Below are positions 1-11,759 of a stretch of DNA of 64,000 nt, piece by piece. Location: NCBI GenBank assembly GCA_037974665.1, contig CM075765.1, forward strand, positions 61,530,247 to 61,594,246, given 5' to 3'. The notes under the pieces were generated by a model that was not told where the DNA came from, searched no databases, and saw nothing but the letters and a program-made list of their open reading frames with translations. The position numbers and the translations under genes are program-made. Every line of letters starts with the position of its first letter. Position 1 is the stretch's first letter. Origin of the DNA: Ehretia macrophylla. Its lineage: Eukaryota > Streptophyta > Magnoliopsida > Boraginales > Ehretiaceae.

Positions 1-841
1 AAATATGTGATTAATACTCCTAATACATGCTATGTGTGCATTCATGAAATTTTCATAAAAAACGACATTGAAAATTTTATCGTCGATTTTTGTGAATCGT
101 GTTTTGAACACCTATCCGCTAAAATTTTTACAAGGGTGTTTTAAACATCTTAAAACCTAATCCTCTATTATTAATAGACCCATGTTTGATAAAAATTGAT
201 TCTGAAACGGAATAATAATTTAAATAGACTTTTTGGGCGAAAAGTAGCGTTTTTTAGCCAAATAGTAATTTCTTCTAAACCCGATTATTGCATTGACTTT
301 CATTGACCTAGTATATATTAATATAAATGTATTTATATGTGGTATTAAATGATTTTAGATTAATTGTGCATTCAAAAGACATTTGAAAACAAATAATATG
401 ACTTTTCACATTCTTTGCAGAAATCGAGTTTTAAGCCGACTCGGGTGAAATTATTTGAATGTAAAACTTCTTGTCATCTAAAAATAAACTACTTGAGATA
501 TTTTAGGTGTTGCATAATTAATTTGAGCAAGAGTAGTCATGAAAATGAATTAACAGACAAGAAAACCCTCAAAATAATTAGTTTCCCCCTTTGCCTTTCT
601 TTTATTTGTTTGACGTTTGCCTAATATATCATCAACACACATCAAAAGCTCACAAAACACACTCATTTTACACACACATTACCGAAATTCCAAGGGGAGG
701 CAAAAAGAAGGCATTTGCAAGGTTTATCAAAGCATTTTTCACATAGATTTTCCAATTCAAGTCCAAATCACTTCATGCAAAGCTTGTTTTCACTTGGTGG
801 GTATCCATTCTTCACATTTCTTGAATCAAAACCCATCAAAG

Positions 842-2272
842 GGAAGAGAAAAATTCTAGATCTCAAAAGTCATATTTTATGTTTTGCTTATAATTGCACT
901 TTGAACTGTTAGAATGTTAATTTGAAGCTATATTATTGCTCAGTGCATGCTAAGGATTGTTTATGTGTATTACTACGAGATTTGAACCATTGTAGCAAAA
1001 TTATTTATTTTTGGGTATTTAAAGTTGATAGATTAGCTATTTGATGAATAACTTGAGTTGTTATGGTTGAAATCGATTGCTGTCGATTTCTAAAAGTTTG
1101 TTAATTATGTGGTAAATCCGTTATAATGCCAAATTTTCAATTACGATGTTTGTGTGAAAATCCAGAAATTGCATCCTAAGTGCATTGAGGTTTTAGGGTT
1201 GTTGGGCTTGATTTTGATGTGTCTTGGCTGGTTTTCGAGAGGGCTAATGTAGTTGACTGAATGGGTGAGTGTTAGAAACTGATTTGGGATTGTTTTGATT
1301 AGTAGAATATAAGATATGATTATTTGAAGTTTAGGTTGTCTTTCTTTAAATTGTTGAATTGATCCTTTAGATGATTGGGTGGTGTGTGAGTGATTGAATT
1401 GTGAGTTGTTAATGGTTAGATTAGGGTTTGATTGTGTGTTTAATGCATGTTGAGTTGGATGGCCTACTTTGTCATCTAACTTAATTGTTTCCTGATTATA
1501 TAGTTGTTGATTGTTAAATATTGTTTAATTGATTGGTAAAATACGGATTAATTGATTATTGATTGTTGTTACAAAACTGTGGGTAGTGTGCTCGGAGTTA
1601 ATCCGGGGCGTTACATTGTTAATTGAATGATGATTATTGAGTACGGGAATTGGGCACTTTTGTTGCCGATCTCTCGGAATACGGGAATTGGGCACTTTTG
1701 TTGCTGATCTCTCGGAATACGGGAATCGGGCACTTTTGTTGCTGATCTCTCGGAATATTGATGATTATTGAGTACGGGAATTAGGCACTTTTGTTGCTGA
1801 TTTCTCAGAATATTGATAGATTACTGATTACGGGAATTGGGCACTTTCGTTGCTGATCTCTCGGTTTATTTATGTTGAGTCTCATTGTTGTGAACTTTGA
1901 TAATGTTGTGTCACCTCGGGAGGCATCTCAGGCTGCGGGCACATTTATCATGGCTACTCCTTATCTTGCATAAGCGGAGAGGCCATGGGGTGTGGGTCTA
2001 GGTCAAGGTACCTTAGGATTGTGTCATTGAGTTTGGAGGAGTTGTTAAGCATGGAATTGGTGTATGGAGCTTCATTAGCAAATGTATCGTATCCTTATTG
2101 TGTGTTTACAGTTATTACAATTGTTGCATTTATGATGATTATTGATGTTCATTGTGTGTTTACTGCTCAAAGGATGATTTCCAAGGAGTATAGTAAATAC
2201 TGTTAGAGATCTATCGGATCCTCACTGGGCTTGTTTTATATAAGTTCACTCTCAATTATTGCATGCATGCAG
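842..2272 (+). other. Intron-like segment of the LTR (donor degraded)
   Basis: Alignment to the other LTRs places the donor at 841|842. Here GGTGAGAG has become GGGAAGAG, so GT is lost. The acceptor GCATGCATGCAG|GTG at 2271-2272 is intact. The segment is longer than in sister LTRs because of the 38-bp array. Splicing is inferred only from motifs. Confidence 0.35.
1642..1865. repeat. 38-bp tandem repeat, 5 copies, inside the LTR
   Basis: Units start at 1642, 1680, 1718, 1773 and 1829. Each begins TACGGGAAT and ends near CTCTCGG. The first three are perfectly spaced at 38 bp; the last two are separated by short ATTGATGATTATTGA-type spacers. The B LTRs carry a single related unit near 47463-47510 and 54854-54893, so the array is a local expansion. 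Confidence 0.9.
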
Positions 2273-2364
2273 GTGTTACTGAGCTTGACTACGGGTACGT
2301 GCCTCTTGATGAGGAAAATGTGCCTATCGTGGATGAGTCTTATGTGCAGGAGTCTTTGCCATGA
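2263..2364 (+). other. Conserved 33-codon acidic mini-ORF in LTR
   Basis: ATG-initiated frame with core DYGYVP...EENVP...VDESYV and a stop two codons after a Ser-Leu/Tyr-Pro-like end. The same frame, start and stop recur in LTR B (47898-47999), and the frame recurs in the LTRs of A, C and E. It may be conserved only as DNA: no strong evidence of translation is visible, and the ATG lies upstream of the putative splice acceptor. Confidence 0.35.
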
Positions 2365-2752
2365 GATTGTTTGTAGTTGATGTATTATGATGTATTATCA
2401 ACTTACTTTAACTTAAAGACATATGTATGTTGATTTAGTAGTCTTTATTTTGATCACGACTAGATTACTAAGTTGGTTATAATCTATTTTGAAATGAATG
2501 TATAGCCTATGTATTATGTTGGAACGGAGACACGTAACTATGAAAGAGTTGATGAAAGAATGTTTAATGTATGAAGTGGTTGTGTTGTATGTTGTTAATT
2601 TGATTGTGGAGTTGGTTGGTGATTTATGGAAGTTGGTGTATGTTGTTCTTAAGGGTTGGTTTAGAGCCCTGATGTTCACATTACTGTCGTTATGCTGCAA
2701 AATTCCGTTGCGTCCTGACTAATCGTATGAGGGGTCGAGTTGGGGCGTGACA

Positions 2753-3000
2753 CTATAGATCATCTTGATATAGCAGCGGAGAAATAAGTGATGCTGCCTC
2801 TCGACTCCTTTTACCTTTGCTTCTCCTGCTTGGGTCTCGCTCATAGATATCAACCACGAGACTTAGAATCACGCTCACCAGGCTATCTCGATCTCTATTG
2901 TACAACCTAAACCTAAAATGGTTAGTAAGGCTATCGAGGAGGAGAAGATGTCTGAGAAGGATTAAGTGGTTGATAGTTAGCGATCGGCTAAGGAGGAGGA
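2753..3000. other. Flank of LINE relic; no gene recognised
   Basis: Short unique-looking DNA between the first LTR and the LINE endonuclease relic. No long open frame. It could be the upstream, more decayed part of the same LINE, but no recognisable motif supports that. Confidence 0.3.
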
Positions 3001-3088
3001 CAATGAATTCTCGTTCAAGACAAAAAACTAGGGCACTCTTGGATCTTTTCCGTGGTCTATGCATGGGCTCAAGCTTGCCATCGGCATG
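3001..3088 (+). pseudogene. LINE ORF2 endonuclease relic, part 1
   Basis: In the frame starting at 3001 the translation has a SWIFSVVYA-like segment, which resembles the W-x-x-x-x-V-Y-G strand of plant L1-type AP endonucleases. Removing element G and one copy of the GCATG duplication joins it in frame to the part at 10074, giving ...CHRHEAWQEF... followed by the GDFN motif. An in-frame TGA at 3004 and the missing N-terminus show it is dead. Confidence 0.6.
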
Positions 3089-5775
3089 TGTAACACCCCG
3101 ATCCCTCTCGAGACTGTGAGTTCTATCAATCAATCTAATCACAACCCAATTCCAAACCCGGGCAAAATTTTTAGGTAAAACGGACGGAGTCTCCCCTATT
3201 TCTAGGCAAAATTGCAAACCTGCGACAACATATAAGTGGACCAGCACCGTGTCCAACCATACAAACACCTCAAGGCCATCTGAGCCTTGTTTCTCAACAG
3301 ACAATCACAAGCAAATATACATTTTCAGTTTATATGCTAACCTATCTCTTCTCGTCTTTGACAAGTACATTCAAGCTTGACAATTAAACCATATTAACCT
3401 ATTGCATAAATTAGACTCTCATACCATTCTAACCCTTTTCCTTTGGACATTACAAACATGCATTGAAGCTAAACTATACTATCTGAATACATAAGCTAGC
3501 TTATCTTTCTACCTCAATTGCCTAGTTAAATTTAAATTACATTCTTTTTGACAATAAATACATACAACACATGAACATACATCTTTGCATCTTTGACAAC
3601 TCAAGCCATATAGCACGCAAGACAACTCTTCAAGCAGGATCTTTCACGCAACCACGAACTTTCCAGCTAACAAAGCATTTCCTGAAATGTGGTGGTGAGG
3701 AGTGAGTATACTCAACACGTATACTCAGTGAGGGCGAGACAGATATCAAGGTGGAGAGAAAGAAAGTCGTGCAATGCAAATAAGGTAGTTAGGCAATATA
3801 ACTGACAAGTAAGCAATCAATATAAACAACAATACAATAAACAATTAACAAAAGCATTAACACAACCATTCAAAGCTATACCACACTTTGAAGGCTATGA
3901 TTCACTCATACAAGCAATGTACTATTTCACGAGCGATACATCAATCTCGAGCTTGATGTTGACAACAATGACAATAAGCGCGCAACCACGTTATAACTTC
4001 AGTTTGGAATACCCCGGAAGTATCCATCATTTCTACGACCCAAATCTTCCTGGGAGGCAACCCAAGCGAGAATGGGAATAGGACACGGAGCTAGAGTAAC
4101 CAACACTGGTAGCCCGAGACTACCCAGAGAGGCCCATCACTTACGCGCCTGACACTATGCAATGCAAGACATGATACAAGGCGATAAACGAGCGATAGCA
4201 CAACAATACAGATTAGAGGCGATAAACGAGATATCAAGCATTTACAATCAATACTAGCATTCAATTAACTTTTCACGCATAACTATCATTAATAGCAACA
4301 ATAACACCAATTAAACAAGTAACAGCAGTTCAAACACGAAAACGACAAATATCACTATTCAATCTCTAACTTCCAAAGGCAATTACGAGCAAATGAGCTA
4401 CGGGATTAGGAAACTGATTTCACTACATGCACTCAGGCACTACGAGGCACGTTTCTATGTCACTAAACCTCACTTTCCCAACCAAAGCCCGAAAGTCCAC
4501 CTACTGCGTTTGAACTACAACTATACTAACCGGTCGCTCAATCAAAGCCACAATATCGCCAAAAACACTTCCATGCCCTCAATAGCAAAACCCCCAACTC
4601 AATTCGAGCATGGTCAACTTTTGGTCAAACAACCCCTTTACGTTTCATTGTCTAATTTCCAATTTTAACAAAGGCCAATTCGTTTTTATTGCACATTTTA
4701 TCTTTCTATCACTAATGGCACCTATCCAAATCAAGCAATCGCAATTCAGATCAAAATCCAAAATTCTAGGGTTTATTATTCAAAATTCACTATTTATTAT
4801 TTTTTCCCAATTTCAAATACGCAATTTCGACCGTAAAAATTGCTAAATAACTATCAAACAATGCTATAAGCACTTCAAGGAAGCTATATCAAGCAATTAC
4901 AGGCATTTTAACACATTATATATCAAATCTAAAAATTTGACACAAAATTTAAATTCAAATTTAAATGCACAAAAACGTGAAAACCCTCATAGAGATTGAA
5001 GACCAAGACCTGCAATGACCCGAGCCACGACCCCCGAGCAATTCCACGCATGATTGTAGAAGAAAAATGCAAAACAAATTTTCTTTCTTTTTCCTCAAAC
5101 TTTCGGCCATGGAAAGGACACAAATGGCATTTCGCAAATTGTTTTTATTGATTTTTGCCTTGTTTTATTATTTAAAAGGGTGACAAGGGCATTTTGGTCA
5201 TTTACAAATCAAACTTTACTTAAAATTGATCAAATAAGCTTATTTTGATGCCTTTTAAATCTAATTCAAGTTAAAACAATGCAATTAAATGAAAAACAAC
5301 TAAAACTGGTTAAATTAAGCTAAAAACATTTTTCACTAAGTCCGAGGAATATTCCTCTAACTCTCATTTTCGAAATATTACGATCGAACGGTCAATAAAT
5401 GATCGCTAATAAAGTGATGAGTAATAATATAAAACTTTAATTTTTTTAAAAAGTAGAATAGTAGAATAGTTTAAAATTCCCTCCGGCTCGGAGTTACTTT
5501 TCTCATTTATTTGAAAATCGGGTGATTTTAATACAAGAAAATTAAAAACGATTATTAAAATAATCAAATCAATCAAAATAATCAATATACATTTAAAATA
5601 ATTAATTTAACTGTTTCTAGAATATTTTAAAGAATTATGAAGTTAATGTCAAGATACAAATGAACAAGTAAATATAAACATGTAATCAAGTGCAATTAAA
5701 TATTAACATTTAAGATGGCATTTAATTAAATGTAATTAAATGCTATTAAATGCATGCCGGGTTCGGGTTATCACA
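3089..5775 (-). repeat. 3' LTR of element G
   Basis: 2687 bp, adjoining the PPT at 5776-5793. The intron-like segment found in sister LTRs would be 3682-4990. Its acceptor CATTTCAG|G is kept, but the donor GT has become AT. Confidence 0.9.
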
Positions 5776-5793
5776 TCCTTCCCCCCTTAAAAC
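5776..5793 (-). promoter_or_regulatory. Polypurine tract of G
   Basis: In element sense TTTTAAGGGGGGAAGGA directly precedes the 3' LTR. In Ty3/gypsy elements this primes plus-strand DNA synthesis. Confidence 0.85.
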
Positions 5794-5811
5794 AATTGCG
5801 TCCTCGCAATT
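5794..5811 (-). promoter_or_regulatory. Conserved pre-PPT hairpin (G)
   Basis: In element sense AATTGCG-AGGA-CGCAATT: perfect 7-bp arms, 4-nt loop, 18 nt from the LTR. The same structure at the same spacing occurs in A, B, C and I (one arm mismatch in C and in I). Confidence 0.7.
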
Positions 5812-5839
5812 CTTCTTCCAATAGAACTCTGCATCCACT

Positions 5840-6800
5840 GAAATCCAACTCTGACTAATCTTCATCGGCTGCTGAGCAAGTAGTGAATAAAGATGCTCGT
5901 AGGAAAAATTGAATAAAAATCCCAACCAAGAATGCCGAGAAAATACCAACTAAAGACTGAAGCAAAGATACTGTAGATGATAGCAATACCACATATTGAT
6001 GGCAAGAAGAATACCGAATGAATGCCCTATTTACGAATCTCCAATAGAAGTCTAACAAGTGCCAAATAAGAAAATTAAAAGATAGCCAGAGTAGATGCAC
6101 CTCATGCAGTGCTGATTGCCGTAAGTAGACCTAGCGGAAAGTTCTGTAAAAGAATATAGAGAAGAATACCAAAGGCCAATCTCTAAATGAAATCCTCCAA
6201 TCACTGAGTCCCTATCACAACATCTTAGTCAAACAGCAAGTATAGATTCCCCTTAGTAGAAAGGCCAAAGGAGAAGCCGTAAATAATACAAGATAATAAG
6301 TCCAAGTAGAATCCCAAGTGTAGGATCTTCCAATAAATGCCAATAAGAAAAAATACTAGTAGAATGTCCAATAAGAATTCCAAAGAACACCGTAAGTAAT
6401 ATTACACAATAAGTCTGATAGAAATTCCAATTACCAAACCAACTGAGGGATGCCAAAGAAAATACCCAAACAATGCCCTAGTAAGAAAGTACCAAGAATT
6501 GCCTAATAATACAATCAAGTTATATAACACATACAATTTCCAGCTAGACGAAAACCCTAAGGAAAAATATCGAGCTGGTGCACAATATACAAAGCCGAAC
6601 TCCGAGGCCTCTGCACTGTTTGCCAAGTGAGTACTTCATACAACCTTGCCAATAAGGAAACCCAATAAGAATTCCACAAGAATGCTACCAAGAGCCATCA
6701 TACAGAAACCCCAATGAAAGTTATCTTTTTATGATTGCCAACCACAAACAAGAGTCTTAGAAGTATGCCAATAACTGAGCTCCAAGACAAACACCAACTC
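5840..6800 (-). repeat. Irregular GGTATTCTT-word array replacing pol in G
   Basis: In element sense the stretch is built from variants of GGTATTCTT, GGCATTCTT, GGAATTCTT and GGTATTTTC, at irregular 12-30 nt spacing. It yields short hydrophobic open frames (for example 6402-6626 minus) that are repeat translations, not genes. The same kind of array sits at the same place in I (21480-22740) and A (44216-44660). Confidence 0.75.
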
Positions 6801-7367
6801 CCAAATAAAGGCTAATTAATTGCCATTCATTTCCTGCCAATCCATATACCTTGGAAGGCCAGTTGTGAACTACTTTCTTCAAGGGAGAAAGAGGACTTAC
6901 TTACCATTTCCACAGAACATGTATGAATGCCAAGATATCTCATTTATACATATATGCCTTAATCTATTATGCAAGCATGTTTGTAAATCAGTTTATTCAA
7001 CAAAGTCACTCAAGCACGACAATCAAGTCAAGCACAACATAATCAATTCAAATCACAACATAACCAATTCAAGACTTTTCAATACACACATTACAAGCAA
7101 TACTTCAAGCAAATAACAATTCACGAGGTTGATTCGATTCACGATGCCAATTCAATAGGTCAATTCAATGCACAACTAGACACTTCACTTCACTTGAGAT
7201 ACATTTAACACATAACACATAACTATATCACATAGGAGCACACATTCAGGTCAAGACACACAATCTCACATACAAGCATACACTTTCAAGACATACTTAA
7301 CAAGCACACATTCAAGGATCACTAACCGCCAGACCGAGGACCCTGTCCCGGCTTATGAGCTAAACAA
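6801..7367 (-). other. 5' leader of element G, no coding capacity
   Basis: Between PBS and array. Rich in CACATAACACATA-like words (TATGTGAT in element sense), which also mark the leaders of A, B and C. No gag is visible. Confidence 0.55.
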
Positions 7368-7379
7368 GCTCTGATACCA
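7368..7379 (-). other. Primer-binding site of G
   Basis: Reads TGGTATCAGAGC in element sense, the complement of the 3' end of plant initiator Met-tRNA, 2 nt inside the 5' LTR. Confidence 0.9.
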
Positions 7380-7381
7380 CC

Positions 7382-10068
7382 TGTAACACCTCGATCCCTC
7401 TCAAGACTGGGAGTTCTATCAATCAATCTAATCAGAACCCAATTCCAAACCCGGGCAAAATTTTTAGGTAAAACGGACGGAGTCTTCCCTGTTTCTAGGC
7501 AAAATTGCAAACTTGCGACAGCATATAAGTGGACCAGCACCGTGTCTAACCATACAAACACCTCAAGGCCATCCGAGCCTTGTTTCTCAACAAACAATCA
7601 TAAGCAAATATACATTTTCAGTTTATATGCTAACCTATCTCTTCTCGTCTTTGACAATTACATTCAAGCTTGACAATTAAACCATACTAATCTATTGCAT
7701 AAATTAGACTATCATACCATTCTAACTCTTTTCCTTTGGACATTACAAACATGCATTGAAGTTAAACTATACTATCTGAATACATAAGCTAGCATATCAT
7801 TCTACCTCAATTACCTAGTTAAATTTAAATTACATTCTTTTTGACAATAAATACATACAACACATGAACATACATCTTTGCATATTTGACAACTCAAGCC
7901 ACATAGCACGCAAGACAACTCTTCAAGCAAGATCTTTCATGCAACCACGAACTTTTCAGCTAACAAAGCATTTCCTGAAATGTGGTGGTGAGGAGTGAGT
8001 ATACATAACACGTATACTCAGTGAGGGCGAGACAGATATCGAGGTGGAGAGAAAGAAAGTCGTGCAATGCAAATAAGGCAGTTAAGCAATATAACTGACA
8101 AGTAAGCAATCAATATAAACAATCAATACAATAAACAAGTAATGAAAGCATTAACACAACCATTCAAAGATATACCACACTCTGAAGGCTATGGTTCACT
8201 CATACGAGCAATGTACCATTTCACGAGCGATACATCAATCTCGAGCTTGATGTTGACAACGATGACAATAAGCGCGCAACCACCTTATAACTTCAGTTTG
8301 GAATACCCCGGAAGTATCCATCAATTCTACGACCCAAATCTCCCGGGGAGGCAACCCAAGCGAGAATGGGAATAGGATACGGAGTTAGAGCAACCAACAC
8401 TAGCAGCCCGAGACTACCCAGAGAGGCCCATCACTCACGCGCCCGACACTATTCAATGCAAGACATGTTACAAGGCGATAAACGAGCGATAGCACAACAA
8501 TACAGATTAGAGGCGATAAACGAGCTATCAAGTATTTACAATCAATGCTAGCATTCAATTAACTTTTCACGCATAACTATCATTAATAGCAACAATAACA
8601 CCAATTAAACAAGTAACAGCAATTCAAACACGAAAATGACAAATATCACTATTCAATCTCTAACTTCCAAAGGCAATTACGAGCAAACGAGCTACGGGAT
8701 TAGGAAACCGATTTCACAACATTCACTCTGGCACTACAAGGCACGTTTCTATATCACTAAACCTCACTTTCCCAACCGAAGCCCGAAAGTCCACCTACTG
8801 CGTTTGAACTACAGCTATACTAACCGGACACTCAATCAACGCCACAACAGCGCCAAAAGTGCTTCCATGCCCTCAATAGCAAAACCCCCAACTCAATTCG
8901 AGCACGGTCAACTTTTGGTCAAGCGGCCCCTTTACGTTTCATTATCTAATTTCTAATTTTATCAAAGGCCGGTCCGTTTTTATTGCACATTTTATGTTTC
9001 TATCACTAATGGCACCTATCCAAATGAAGCAATCGCAATTCAGATCAAAATCCAAAATTCTAGGGTTTACTATTCAAAATTCACTATTCATTATTTTTTT
9101 CCAATTTCAAATATGCAATTTCGACCGTAAAATTTGCTAAATAACTATCAAACAATGCTCTACGAACTCAAAGGAAGTTATATCAAGCAATTATAGGCAT
9201 TATAACACATTATATATCAAATCTAAAAATTTGAAACAAAATGCAAATTCGAATTTAAATGTACAAAAGCGTGAAAACCCTCACAGAGATTGAAGACCAA
9301 GACCTGCAAGGACCCGAGCCACGACCCCCGAGCAATTCCACGCATGATTGCACAAGAAAAATGCAAAACAAAATTTCTTTCTTTTCCCTCAAACTTTTGG
9401 CCATGGCAAGGACACAAATGGCATTTTGCAAATTGTTTTTATTGATTTTTGCCTTGTTTATTATTTAAAATGGTGACAAGGGCATTTTGCTCATTTACAT
9501 AATCAAACTTTAGTTAAAATTGATCAAATAAGCTTATTTTGATGCCATTTAAATCTAATTCAAGTTAAAACAATGGAATTAAATGAAAAACAACTAAAAC
9601 TAGTTAAATTAAGCTAAAAACATTTTTCACTAATTCCGAAGAATATTTCTCTAACTCTTATTTTCGAAATACTACGATCGAACGGTCAATAAATGATCGC
9701 TAATAAAGTGATGAGCAATAATAGAAAACTTTAATTTTTCGAAAAGTAGAATAGTAGAATAGTTTAAAATTCACTCCGGCTCGGAGTTACTTTTCTCATT
9801 TATTTGAAAACTGAGTGATTTTAATGCAAGACAATTAAAACCAATTATTAAAATAATCAAATCAACCAAGATAATCAATATACATTTAAAATAATTAATT
9901 TAATTGTTTCTAGAATATTTTAAAGAATTATGAAGTTAATGCCAAGATACAGATGAACAAGTAAATCTAAACATGTAATCAAGTGCAATTAAATATTAAC
10001 ATTTAAGATGTCATTTAATTAAATGTAATTAAATGCTATTAAAGGAATGCCGGGTTCGGGTTATCACA
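7382..10068 (-). repeat. 5' LTR of element G
   Basis: 2687 bp. It contains the short dyad ACTCCG-GCT-CGGAGT near 9773-9787 and a TTTAAATAAT-like TATA word near 9463-9472. Confidence 0.9.
7975..9284 (-). other. Intron-like segment of G 5' LTR
   Basis: Donor-like CTCT|GTGAGGG at 9284 and acceptor-like CTCACCACCACATTTCAG|G ending at 7975, 1310 bp apart. D has the same positions and spacing (1309 bp after removal of E). Motif-based inference. Confidence 0.4.
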
Positions 10069-10073
10069 GCATG

Positions 10074-10385
10074 AGGCGTGGCAGGAATTCACTGAGATAA
10101 CGAATTCTATCTCTGTCCCATGGTTGGTCATTGGGGACTTTAACACAATTCTCGATCCAACTGAACAAAGAGTATCCCTATCTCAAACTGAAGCCTTTCG
10201 GACCTGTACGGATTCATGTGGACTTCACGATCTTGGCTACTCAGGTAATCCCTATACTTGGTCTAACAAAAGGGAAGGTAGTGCAGCAATATTTGAGCAT
10301 TTGAACGGAACTCTGGATAGTATAGATTGGAGATCCATGTACCCAGATGCATTTCTTCTCTATCTTCCTATCACGGGTTCTGACC
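10074..10385 (+). pseudogene. LINE ORF2 endonuclease relic, part 2
   Basis: Encodes the core of an L1-type AP endonuclease (EEP fold), the domain that nicks target DNA to prime LINE reverse transcription. Visible are VPWLVIGDFNTIL with the catalytic GDFN motif, then DLGYSGNPYTWSN (the usual D-L-G-x-x-G-x-x-[FY]-T-W box) and LPITGSDQ near the end, where the family usually has GSDH with catalytic His. Here that His is Gln, a lesion at a catalytic position. Homology stops just after it; no reverse transcriptase follows. Confidence 0.8.
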
Positions 10386-10582
10386 AAAAGAAGAAAACGG
10401 AAGTTCGCGTTAGCGCACCTGTTACTAGTAAAGCTTCATTATGTTGGCCTCCCCTTGCTTTACTGGAGTAGGGACGCCTGATCTACGACCAAAGGCAACT
10501 TATGATAAGGGCGCGCCTTAGCGAAAGTGGTTGCGCATTTCTATAGTAAGGGGCATTTTTTTGCTGGACCTGAGGGAAGAAG
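10386..10582. other. Unassigned host DNA left of copia element K
   Basis: No coding or repeat identity recognised. It continues after K at 28874. AGAAG at 10578-10582 is the left target duplication of K. Confidence 0.4.
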
Positions 10583-11745
10583 TGTTAGCGATATGCCCTA
10601 ATGCTATGTGGTTAGATGACCTACTTTTTGGCATTTTATGTAAACTTGTATATTTATCAATGGCAGTTTATGGATGTTCATATTCTCCGCTTTTATATTA
10701 TATGAATGTGTCCCTTGATATTCTTGTAAAAGAAATATATTCCAAAATGCATTGGAATATCTTGGCATGTTTCTTGCGTATATAGAATATCTTAAACTAT
10801 TCGTAGTCCTTAGATTATTTGACCGGGACTAGAATAATCTATTATGGACTATCATGTGAATTGTTACCTTTGATTGATATTAGATATTAATGGTAAAGGA
10901 TGGAGAGCCATGAGCCATAACAACATATGATATAATTAACAATCACGTGAATGATTATTAGTAGAATAGATCATTGAATATGACATGAGTAACAAACTAC
11001 ATGACTTCGGATTAATAGTTTGTTATTCGTTGTGAATGTACATGTAATCCTTAGACTTGAGAAATTACGGCTGTAACATATATTGGAATTTAATATTAGC
11101 ACTTGGACAACACTTGTCTTTAACTTGTCAAGATAAGTTACGACCTCTTGCATGTTATCTTTCTAGTATAGTGGTTGACAGGTAATTGTCGAGAAAGGAT
11201 CTATTAACCTCCAGTGTGAGGTGATGTCCTATGATATCTAATTTCGGTTGTACAATGAGGAAGTCCTTGGCCAAGGCATGGACGATGGAAAAGTGTTTCC
11301 ATGAATGTCATCTCTTTTTATTGTGCAATTTTCGTCCATTGCGTGGACAGCCGAAGAAGAGGTTTCAATTTTTTAGAAAAAACTCTTATTCTAGCTTAAA
11401 AACATCCCAAAGAAGACTAGCATAAAACCTTTGGTGATTAAGGAACTCATTCAAGCTTGTGTGGACAACCTAGAGCTCTTGCATTTGTGGGAGGACTTGT
11501 CAAAGCTTGTTCATCATCATCATCATCATCTTTGCAAGATCTACAAGAGGTATATCTAAATCTACCTCTTTACTATATAGATATATGCTTGAATATATGC
11601 TTACCATATGTTAACCACATGAAATCAAGAGTAGAGTTTTTGGATGAATATAGACTTTGTTATAGAAATTTTTGAAATTCTAGCCATGGATTCCTCTTGG
11701 TTTTAATGTATATGATTCCATAACTCTAAAAGAAAGATTCTTTCA
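10583..11745 (+). repeat. 5' LTR of copia element K
   Basis: 1163 bp, TGTTAG...TTTCA. It carries a CAT microsatellite near 11508-11530 that is shorter than in the 3' LTR (28628-28654). Confidence 0.92.
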
Positions 11746-11747
11746 AG

Positions 11748-11759
11748 TGGTATCAGAGT
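11748..11759 (+). other. Primer-binding site of K
   Basis: TGGTATCAGAG two nt inside the LTR, complementary to initiator Met-tRNA. Confidence 0.9.

Larger units (their letters stand above)
1..2752 (+). repeat. Ty3/gypsy (Tekay-like) LTR, 5' end cut by window edge
   Basis: Matches, on the plus strand, the LTRs at 29582-37209 and 40005-59370 (element C), and more distantly those of elements A and B. Only roughly the first 120 bp of the LTR lie outside the window. The right end GGGGCGTGACA at 2742-2752 is the family's canonical 3' terminus. No PBS follows it, so this is a 3' LTR or a solo LTR. The next 5 bp are CTATA, the candidate target duplication whose partner is outside the window. A TATATAAG-like word lies at 2237-2244. 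The LTR is lengthened by a 38-bp tandem repeat (1642-1865). Confidence 0.85.
3089..10068 (-). mobile_element. Non-autonomous Ty3/gypsy element G (LTR-internal-LTR)
   Basis: Complete element on the minus strand with a perfect GCATG duplication (3084-3088 and 10069-10073). Both LTRs are 2687 bp and begin, in element sense, TGTGATAACCCGAACCC and end GGTGTTACA. About 10 mismatches are seen in the first ~200 bp compared, so it is not recent. The internal region is only 1606 bp, with PBS and PPT but no gag or pol reading frame. Most of it is an irregular GGTATTCTT-type array. It must have depended on another element's proteins. It is inserted in a LINE endonuclease relic. Solo LTR D (31458-36662) is the same family. 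Confidence 0.93.

Noticed and set aside
2753-3304. 183-residue minus-strand frame containing VEKQGSDGLEVF and ERDRGVT
   Set aside because: The same peptide recurs at 7322-7597, 18850-19230, 23157-23372, 25824-26033 (minus) and 36379-36612 (plus), because it lies in the end of G/I-family LTRs. Here it also runs into unrelated LINE sequence. Repeat artefact.
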